Below, in pieces: positions 11,071 through 21,300 of a stretch of 64,000 nucleotides of DNA. Below the pieces are notes generated by a model. That model was not told where the DNA came from, ran no database searches, and saw only the letters and a program-made list of their open reading frames with translations. Each line of letters begins with the position of its first letter. The stretch's first letter is position 1. Source of the stretch: Spirometra erinaceieuropaei (lineage: Eukaryota; Platyhelminthes; Cestoda; Diphyllobothriidea; Diphyllobothriidae); NCBI GenBank assembly GCA_902702965.1, contig CACRXP010000140.1:166799-230798 (forward strand), read 5' to 3'. The translations under genes and the position numbers were made by a program.

Positions 11071-12067
11071 TACAGTAGGTGGGATAAATAATGAAATGTC
11101 GACCGGAATTCCAAAGTGCATTTTCGTTTCGAAGAGATTAATTAAACAGCGTTGTGAAACTAATTATTATGCGGCACAGTTCTATAATAATTCAGTCACA
11201 TCAGGATGCCAACTTTCGAACGAACTTTCTTTTGGCTGCATGCAAAAACCATACTCTGCAAAAAATGCCTTCTGATAGAGCATGCATTTTTACCACTAAT
11301 TTTTTACGCCCTTAAACATTCAATTATATTTCATGGGAAACATGCATAAAAATATTCATTCTTTTGCTCATTCCGTAAAAAATTACGCCTTCTTACAATT
11401 TTATATTCGGAGGAAGGACATAATTTGGTTTCAAGAACTTTTCCAATTCCCAAATAATTTTGAACCCGACCTGCCGTTACACTTGCATTCAGGGTTTCAA
11501 AACTTCAAGCCGTATACTTTCTGCGTACAGAAAACGATATATTTTTCTGTGGTATTAAGAGGTGACTATATGAGGTTCATAAAATTTAGCAGTGGATTTG
11601 AGCCATATTGTTAACTTTACAAGTCACATTGGTAAATGCAAAGACTTGACGTTGTATGAACGGCCATTTCACAGTGTTAAAAAACCTCACAATTATAAAC
11701 TTTTTGAAAACCGACTTATACGCCTCCTTCGAGTAAAATATTGGAAGAAGACGTACTTCTCTACCGAATGAGCAAAGAATGAATACTTTTATGCACATTT
11801 TCCATGAAATATAATTAAATGTTTGAAGACATCAAAAATCAGTGATCAAAATGCATGCTACTTAAGTAGCCATCTTTTGCGGAGTATGGTTGTTGCATGC
11901 AGCCGCAAAGAAGTTCGTTCGAAAGCTGGCATCCTAAGGTGACTGAATTATTATAGAATTATGCTGCATGATAATCAGCTCCACCAGCCCATTTAATTAA
12001 TCTTTTCGAAACGAAAATGCACTTTGGAATTTTGGTTGACATTTCATGAGTTATCGCACCTACTGTA
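11071..12067 (+). mobile_element. Foldback element F1, full length (997 bp)
   Basis: Bounded by TACAGTAGGTGGG at the left and CACCTACTGTA at the right. The two ~400-bp arms are imperfect reverse complements meeting at a short asymmetric centre. No transposase frame is present, so it is non-autonomous. The TA at each outer end is consistent with a TA target duplication. Other copies: 8874-9252, 23910-25017, 37795-38637, 40852-41809, 45881-46855. Confidence 0.85.
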
Positions 12068-12250
12068 TGCTCACCAAACTGTCTTTTGAAGTAATCAAAT
12101 TTTCTGGTTGAAAACGGTAATTAATCCAAAAAGGCTCTGGTAGTGTAGTAGCTAGCAAGTCACAACTCCATGCCACTCCTGCTCTCAGCAGCACCTACGC
12201 ATCGCTACCTCCCCAATTGTAATATTGTCTATTTTCTTTTTGATTTTCAG

Positions 12251-12354
12251 AATCTCTGTTGCTTGGAGTTGCTTTCTTCAGCCTAATTGTGATGATAATA
12301 GCTGCTGTCGGGATCGTCGTTTCGGCCTGTAGGGCAAACTGTATGGTCCTGGCT
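12251..12354 (+). CDS. Tetraspanin exon: TM2 and inner turn
   Basis: 104 nt after the acceptor TTTTTGATTTTCAG, ended by donor GTAAAT. Two bases complete a split codon, then SLLLGVAFFSLIVMIIAAVG and IVVSACRANCMVLA. The Cys-Arg-x-Asn-Cys turn is in the place of the usual CxxEN/CLL segment of tetraspanins. It ends in phase 0. Confidence 0.78.
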
Positions 12355-15300
12355 GTAAATCAATCAGTTTCTTGAACCCTAATCTCACTAACTCTGTTAG
12401 TACTGTTCCATAGTCGCATTACTCCTAGTGGCTACAATCGCCCTCCTTGTTGTCCTCCGATCTACTCAACTCGATGTAAGTCAACAATTTCTACCAACTA
12501 AAATACATTAGTGGGCACTTTAAATTCCCCTTTATATACTTTTTGATATGGATAAATAAATCCGTCATGGTTGCAAACTCAACCGCGCTTAGTCCGACCT
12601 TGCCTCGTAGAGTTCCTTTGAATTTCAGCTGGGAAGTCCATCCGAGAAAGTTAGATCCGCTTTCGGAGTCTAGAAGGACCCAATTTGGGTAAATCCGCTA
12701 TGCGGTCTACGACTGTGGTTTGCTGCTGTCGGCATTGGCAGCAGTTCAGTTTTATTAAGGGGAAGATAAACGAACGCCTTTAAACGCCCTACGGGCTACA
12801 AATTTTTCAAAAAAATCCCGAAACGTGGAAAATTGAAAACAGGATTGTTTCCATAATTTCGGGGAAGAAGTAGGCAACTGTCTGTTAGTCAAAAATAGTA
12901 AACATAAACGTGTACTCATTCATTGCAAGTAGTTTAGTCATATGTAAGTTCAGCGACTGGCTGTGTGGGTTAGTGTGTGGTTGGTAAATGGCAAGCTTGA
13001 TGCATGTCGAGTTTGCGCGTAAATAGATCCGCAGAGGAGGAGAGCACAGCATCAGTGACCAGAGCGTTCCTCGCTGCATTCACTCTGTTTATGAAGAAAA
13101 ACTTACATCAATTGATCCTTGCTTTACCTGTGCGTAGTTGCAGGGGATGCCCGCGCAAAATGCTTGCCTCTTTAAATCTCTCATTAACTTGAGATTCGAG
13201 ATCTACTCATTGAAACCTGGTAAGCTGGATTAACTTAATCCTTAGAATTAATTGTTTTTGTCTAACTGGACGCGTTAGACCGGCTGGAACTAAAGTACTG
13301 CTTTCGAATCACGCATTGCATTTCCTAATTATGCTCTAAGGCCTCTTGAAGTGACTGCCAAGTCTCTTTTCCTGAACTGTGTCATTTTTCCAGTAAACGT
13401 TTCTTGTCTACATTTACCCAACTAGACCAGGGCTAGCGAAGTCGCATTTTAATCGCCAATGAGACAGAAGCAAGTCCATTCAGCCAAAGATATGGTGTGG
13501 GAGGGGATGAGGTATTAGCGTAAACTACCAGTGTGATTTTATCGCCAAAATGCTGAAGCTCAGAAAGATCGGATCAAAAACTTTAAAGGAGCAAACTGAA
13601 ATGTTTGGAGAGATCAGCAGGCAATTAAAATCCTCGTTATTCCAAAGGGAGTTATTAGTACTGGGGTTGCAGAGGTTAGAAAGCTGGGGGGTCTTCTACG
13701 CCTGTCGAGGTCAGATCACTTCCCAAACCCAAAACTCGCCAATTCAACACTTCTGGTTTTACTGTATTTAAAGTGGCCGATTGCTTTCTAACGTAAAGAC
13801 GAATGAATGAAGACTGACGACTTAATTTGGTCGGCAGAACACGGTCCTAAGCTGGTTAGGTAATGCGTTTATTTAAAGTTAGGTAGCTGGTTGATTCGTC
13901 ATTGTCCATTAAGTGACCGAACTACAACCAAAGCCTTATTGACCATTCTTAACGTAAAGGTTTTGCGAAGCTGCTTTCATAGCTTTTTCTGATTTGAAAG
14001 AGCATAAAGGATGAAAACTGCGAGCAAATGTATTTCTCTTCTAAAAATCATCCATGTTCGCGGAAACTGCCGAGGGGTGGGGGACAGTACTCCACTTGAA
14101 TCATTGAAATCACAAATTTGTGAAACACTTTTCTCACTTATCGTTTCATTTCGTTGGTTTTGCCTATTCTTTAAGGGTGGGACTTTGCTTTCGTGGCATA
14201 TTTGTTTCGCCCATTGCGAGTAAAAATATTTCCCATACCTTCGTTGCATTTGCAGAACTCGGCGAACCTACTGGAGAAATTACAAGGCGATGTCAGTATT
14301 TCGAACAGAACTCTGTTGTTGTTTCAGAAGGTCAGAATTCCTGATGTTCGTTTAAAAATTAAAACGTGATTTACCAAGTCTAGGGCGAAATTGCTCTGAC
14401 TCACTGCTGTATCTCATAAGAAAAACTGATACAAAATGTCTGCCCAACCTAAAAACTACGATAAAAAAATGACTGCACTGGCTTGATATTTTGATGCCAA
14501 CATTTTTTCTAATGACTGTGATTTTTCTTCTGTGATTCACTACGTAATATTTTTTCGGGTTAACTATTACACCCAAATCATGTGAGCTTCTATTCGTGGC
14601 CTAGTTGGGTGGCGAGACATTTTTCCCTGAGAGACATTTTAGGTCAGGTTAAATGTGTAATTAGTTTTTCAGTTGTATATAACATGTTCTCGCCCCTACT
14701 TATTTCATTTAAGCGGAAGAAGCAATCACTTTGTGGTGACGGAATAGCACGTTTGTTTTTAGGCGAGTTACAACATAATGCAAATGTGGGCATGTCGGTA
14801 AGGGCGAAAGCCCAGTTTCTGAGGGTTAAAACACAAAAACGGTTGAGTAACACAGTTGCAGTCTTTGAGATCATAAGGTAGTCTATTTTGGATCCCGGAT
14901 CAGTATCTGTACAGGGGAAAATTATAGAAAATGAAAAGGGTTTTTTAAAAACTTCGCGATTGCATTTTTTGATTGGTCGCCTACGCAAACGGTCTTGCTG
15001 GTTTCCAACGCTGGACGATGACTGTCCACAATTCCCTGCCTCTTTTTAATGTTGTCGCATCTTTGTTGAGCGACTCCCGGAAGAGGCCGAAAACTCAGAC
15101 AAGTGGAACAATGGTTTCGTTCCTTGAGCAGCATTCGGCTTTGCCTGAATCGTCCCCCTCTGTTCGGTATCTCGCTTCATGGTTGTCCGGCATCTGTACG
15201 GAGCAGCATAGTCATGCCTTGCTTCAGAGTACCGCTCGGGCTGATGCATCCAGCGGCCAAAACACTAATCAAAAACAGTCGCCGTTGGCAAAAAAAGTAC

Positions 15301-18300
15301 TTCTCCTTCTTTTGGGAATTTAAAAATCAGCCAATCGTAATGTTGAGGGGGTAACAAAACAAATTTCTAAAACACAGCATTTTTTCGGCAAAATAGTGTA
15401 CATTTTAGGCGATACATATACAGTTCGTGACCTACCTCATGAAAGGTCACAAACTGTGAACTTAAATCGCTGTAGCGCATGAAACGCCGACCTCGCATCC
15501 ACAATAGTCATATTGCTTTAAAGATATGACCGAGGTTCAAAATAAAACACAGTTTCATTTATAAAGTATTATTTATTGACTAAGAAATAGTTTATTTTAC
15601 GAAGAACCACCAAATGAAAAAACAACTCTATGAAAGGTCAACTATTCAAGGCTTAATATAACTGCCAGCAGAAAAGGGGAGTGTCAGAAAACGACAAAAT
15701 GATAAAAAGTGGTAACAAATACAACGTATCAGTGCCTTGCCGATCGTACCTAGTTGCGTAAGGCGAAAGGGCAAGGTGATTACCAAGTTGTCCAAAGTGG
15801 TTGGCAGTTGGCGAAAGAAAAAAATATCTCGAAGGCCGCAGGCGGAGAGACTGGTTGCGGTTTAAAATATTAGATTACAGTCGTAAGCTTAAATAGAATC
15901 ATACCTTCTTTGAGTGGTGGACAGGGGCATTATCCTGGAACATTGCGGTGTCCATTCGACGTCGATGGATGCCATTGCAACCGAAGACATCCTTTACTAT
16001 GTCTATGACCACCTTGCTATTTATCGTCTCCGCTGTTGAACGCTAGACCGTCCGCTCTTCGAATATGGTGGCCATCCAAACCATCAGACGTCAACAGTTC
16101 CTGAGAGTTGGTCTCAATATAGCGTGTTCTCGTTCGTCCCACATATGGCCACCTGGGCCGACCGCGGAGGCATGTCTAAAAATAAGACCTCATTACAAAA
16201 TTAAATGCTCTTCCAGAACGAAAGTCTGTAACCAGTGTTTATTTACTCCAAATTTAACTATAGTTCATTGATATTTTGGCAGATTTTGAATAATTCATAT
16301 TGACCCAACTGTGGGAAACTCGGCGCCTCGGTGAGATTCGAACCCACGCAGTAAGGGGAAAGGCTTTAGTACAGCCAACGCTCTAACCACCTGAGCTACG
16401 AGGCCCCGCCGGACGACGCGAGTTTTATCACACTTGGGTCAAGTTACCCGCCCAACCTACTGCAACGTCTGGAATCCACCAAATCTGATACAGTAAGTTG
16501 ACTGCCCAAGCAGGATTTCCTAAGTAATTCACCTAGAATCCACCAGATGACTACTAGGCTCACGTAATTCAATATGAATTATTCAAAATCTGCCAAAATA
16601 TCAATGAATTACGTGAGCCTGGTAGTCATCTGGTGGATTCTAGGTGAATTACTTAGGAAATCCTGCTTGGGCAGTCAACTTACTGTATCAGATTTGGTGG
16701 ATTCCAGACGTTGCAGTAGGTTGGGCGGGTAATTTGACCCAAGTGTGATAATACTCGCGTCGTCCGGCGGGGCCTCGTAGCTCAGGTGGTTAGAGCGTTG
16801 GCTGTACTAAAGCCTTCCCCCTTACTGCGTGGGTTCGAATCCCACCAAGGCGCCGAGTTTTTCACAGTTGGGTCAATATGAATTAACTATAGTTATTGAC
16901 CTATACGACATTCCGCAAAGGCATGCTGATGTTTTACTGCTCGAAGAAAGTGCTACAATTCAAGGTAGAGGATTCTAACCTGTCACAAGACATGTTTTAG
17001 TCTCGGGGATCGGGAGCTTACTTTAGGGCTTTATTCTGCTGAGATCTTTTTACGATGTTATGGACAAACAATATTCGTTTGCTTTCAGTTTGAATGCTGC
17101 AACTGGAAAAACGGTGAGGCATTTAAAGTGCGTGCCCCGGGTAAGTACATTGAGAACCTCCTCCACAAGGCAAGTATTAATCAATTTCAGCGAGTGCTCT
17201 CCCACGGATTTAATGATGTGTATGCTTCAGGACGTTTTGCTATGAACTGAGCAAATCTAACCGTCTTCAGTTATCTGCGATTTAGTCACGCAAGGTTTGG
17301 CATCCGAGGTTTTTGCACATTGGATATTAGGCCAAACGTTTCACCAGTCGGCCGCATGTTACGCTCCAGACTACCAATTTTTGTGGTTTACGGCAACCGT
17401 TCAACCAGAGGCGGTCATTACTGTTTATTTCGGTCTCTGTGAGGGATCTTGATGGAACTTCACAGTAGAACGGAAGGGTTTTGCTCCGTTTTGCGGTTAT
17501 AATGGTGGAGAGTGATTTCAGTTTGCACGCTTCTTTCCAGGTTTACTTGAACCTATCAGAAATCCTACCCAAAAAGTTCTTTTTCTCACGTAGGCCTCAG
17601 AAACCGAAAACTCCTACCTACCGGAATTTAGGGAACTTGGTTTAATCTGGGATCTTAAAATTCTTTGTCTGGTATTATGAAAAAGTCGCTGGGGTCCAGC
17701 ACGGTCGGATAGACCCAGAAAATATGAAATGTCTGTTATAGATTCAACCCGGGTCCATTTAATCCTGCACGGCCTAGTAACCACTAATTTTGTGGATTGA
17801 AAAAATTTGAAGGCGGCAATGAAATATTGGGCAATCTTTAAAAGCCTCAAATAGACGAATCTTGCTTAAAAATTAGAGATAATTCAACTTGAACCACCGT
17901 GTTAAGTCAGCATGAAGTTTCTGCTGGTCGGTCTCGTATAAAGGATCTTCGAAAGTAACTTAGCCACATGTCCCGATATCTTTATGCGAGACTAGCAAGT
18001 GGTAGACCGATTGTACGCCGACCGTGCGAGTTTGTTTTAGTCGAGCGTCACAAGTGAACTTGAAATGTTAAGGTTACTTGTTCGGACGCTTGAGGACTTT
18101 CCTTCGGCCTCTGTATCCCATATTTGGCAAAATTATGTCATGCATTTCAGCAGAAAACCGCCATTCACCGTATGCGCGGAATTTAAAAGTACATCATTAA
18201 GACGGACCTGGCAGAGCAAACGAACGGAGTTAAATTAGTCCAACTTCCTAGGTAAACGTCGGTGAAATTTTACTTGGCACTAAGGCCATAATATGTTGGC

Positions 18301-21300
18301 GTTCGATTAGCTTGAAAAGGATCTTGTTTTAGATCCTCAGCCTATACGCAGGTGTTATAAACTAGCTTTTTACAACGCCAAATCACTGCTGGTAACTAAT
18401 CGCATGATCAAAAGGGCAATCCTCGGAGACCTGTTGGTAGTTCATTGTCGTCCGCACAATGACGCCCAAGTTTTGCGTTCCAAGTCCGCATAAAAGTACG
18501 TTTTTTTTTATTCAAAAACCTCACGCATTGTGACGTAAGAGTCTGACACATGGTCATCAAGTCCTACAAATTTAATTTTCCTAAGTTTGGATCTACGTAC
18601 AACGGTTGAGGACTTTTAAACATACCTGATTCACACACCTTAGACGATTGCCACATAATTTTAATAAAGGTCCAGAAGGGTACTGACGAATGTAACTCGG
18701 AAACGACTATATATTTATGATAAGTAGCAACAGCTTTCTCGCAGAAGATGAAAACAACCCTGTAGGTCGGAAATGGATCTATGGTTGAATTTGGGAAATC
18801 CAACGATTCCGTTTCGTCTGATTCTACAATGACTCCTTATGCCGTTGAGAACAAATTTCTACTTAGGCCTTTTATACCGTTTAGCAGACCAGTTCGAGGC
18901 ACCGAATACGGAAGACAAAGTTCTCTGTCCGAGTTCTGAAGGCTTTTTTGTGAAAAATCTAGTGTCATAATTTTTCCCCCACCTCAAAGCCAGAACTTTA
19001 ATTGTTCAACTCACAACAGGACTTCGACTCAGCACTTGCAAGGTTACGTACTCAGCGACTTGCAAGACTGTGTTCTTTTGTAGTGAAATTTACTCTATCA
19101 GCCATGTTCAAATGGGGAAAATAGCAGTACCTGTATGTTTAAACAAAATCTTTATGTTTCGAGGGCGGATCTTATTTTGTAGACAAGCCCCAACCTAACC
19201 CCTAACCCTAACCCCTAATCCCTGACCCCTAATCATAACCCTTAACCTCTAACCCCTAACCCTAACCCTAACATCTAGCCCCAACCCCTAACGCCTAACA
19301 CCTAACCCTAACCCCTATCAGGTGCGGCTGCGAAATTAGATCTTGTCGTTTCTTCTTTCCCGAATACGATCTGGGGAAAGTAAATGTTAACAGTTAAAAC
19401 GTTTAAATAGAAAGGTAATTTCCCTTTTGTCTTCCGACTTATCTTTCCTCTAGGTGTCTGTTGTGACCTTAGGATAGAGGCACGCAAAACCAGCCCTGTC
19501 TGCAGAAAGGTTTACGGCACCAAATGTGAGCATAATATCTCCAAAGAAGTGGACAGCCTATTAGGGTTATTAATTGCCTTGCTTGCGACGGCAACCGCCG
19601 TCAAAGTAAGTTCATCCACTGTCCAAAACCTAAATGCCTTTCCTCTGAAAAATTTAAAGTAGAGGGCGGACGCGAGCGATGGACTGAATTGTATTCATAC
19701 TGATGTCAATAAAAACGAAGAGACGAGTCCCAGGAAACAGCCGTAAAGAAGGAGGCGTGATTGCTTGGACAAGAGCTTTATTCGCCTGACGTTTCGGGTC
19801 CCTGCTCGAACCCGTCATCGAAGACAATAGCTGATACGCGTATGCTATTGTCTTTGATGATGGGTTTGGGCAGAAAGCCGAAACGTCGGGCGAATAAAGC
19901 TATTGCCCAAGCGATCGTGTCTCCTTCCTCTTACTAGCGTTTCGGAAGCTTTCTCCTTTCCATAACCAGAGTAGCGCCATACTTCGGCCCCTGTGGAGCA
20001 AATATACATGTACGTAAAATGGGCACTCTAATAAATATAAGTCTGAGCCAAATGAGTTCTTTTGGAAGACAAAAAGTGTACTTCATTGTGGATTTTCAAC
20101 GCCGGTCACGGCGGGTAGTCGTCAGACGCACGAAAAAGTAGGCAACTTGTTAAATCTGTAGATCCCGGATAGTCGACACAGTCCTGCTTGAGGCAGAACA
20201 CACATTATCGGTGTCTGCTCATGCAAAAAGGCCGAGTTCCGCGGGGTCATTCAATCCAGCGAATAGTGTCTCCGTCAGAATATTACAAACATCTCAAGGA
20301 GAGATGCAGGAGATGAAAAGCAATCCAAAAGGAGTAGAAGTTTACAGAAACTTCTTGCGGAAAAAAACGGAAGGGAGTTTTTTGGCGTGTTTAAAGAGTA
20401 ACCCGCCTTTCGTTTTTGTTTTACATCCGATAACGACGCGGGGGACCGGCATCGAAAATTTACAGAATAAAAGTTGCCTGCCAAGAGGACCTAACTGACC
20501 TCAGCATGTGTATATACTGTGAGTGATCGATCTCATGAAATGTTGGTTGAAATTCTGAAATGCATTTTCGATTAGGAAGGATTACTTGGTCGCGGTTGTA
20601 ATACTGACTATCTTGCGGCAAACTCTTATCACATTTCGGACTCAGCAGGATGTCGGCTTTTAAATGCACTTCTTGTCAATCTCCTGCAGAAAGCGTACTG
20701 TGTAAAAAATGACTACTTAAGTAGCATGCATTTTTTCCCATTGATTTTCGATAGTCGTCAAATTCAAATATATTTTATAGAAACCATGAATAAAAATATG
20801 CTTTCTTTTGGTCAATCAATAGAGAATAACGTCTTCTTTATACTTTATACTAAAGGAAGAATTATATTTAGGTTTTAAAAAGTTTTCCAATTGCCGAATA
20901 ATTTGGAGCCTGATCATTCGTTGCATTCGCGCTAACTGATTTCACTCTACCAGGTGCATGCGTTCCGCGTAAAGAAAATCACATATTTTTCTATGCCATT
21001 AAAGAGATATCATACAGGGTCCATAAAATTTTGCAATGGATGCGGACCATGTTGTTCGTTTCATGAGGAGCAGTGCTAAACGGCCAGGTACGATGCTATG
21101 TGAAATGACATTTCGCGATCTTAAAAAGTCGCATAATTAGAAACTTTTTAAAAACCTAATTATACTCTTTCCTTAAGTATAAAATATAAAAAAGACGTGA
21201 TGCTCTCTTGATTGACTTAAAAATGCATATTTTTATTCATGGTTTCTATAAAATATATTTGAATTTGACGACCATCGAAAATCAATGGGAAAAATGCATG

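Larger units (their letters stand above)
16291..16885. mobile_element. SINE2 in head-to-head palindrome (two inverted copies)
   Basis: The left half (about 16291-16580) and right half (about 16596-16885) are almost exact reverse complements around a ~32-bp centre near 16570-16600. Each half carries a tRNA-like unit. The pair lies within a tetraspanin intron, where a transcript would fold into a ~280-bp hairpin. Confidence 0.85.

Noticed and set aside
11071..12067. CRISPR or regularly spaced repeat array
   Set aside because: Similarity comes from long inverted arms and dispersed copies, not from short direct repeats with unique spacers.
14644..15323. Overlapping open frames of 114 and 116 codons on opposite strands
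   Set aside because: They lie in a tetraspanin intron, show no motif, and frames of this length are expected by chance in 64 kb.
16772..16851. A functional tRNA gene
   Set aside because: Acceptor stem mismatch, long variable region, and repetition with conserved SINE flanks at several sites favour a SINE promoter.
19186..19322. A true telomere or chromosome end
   Set aside because: Units are irregular and unique sequence, including real exons, continues on both sides.
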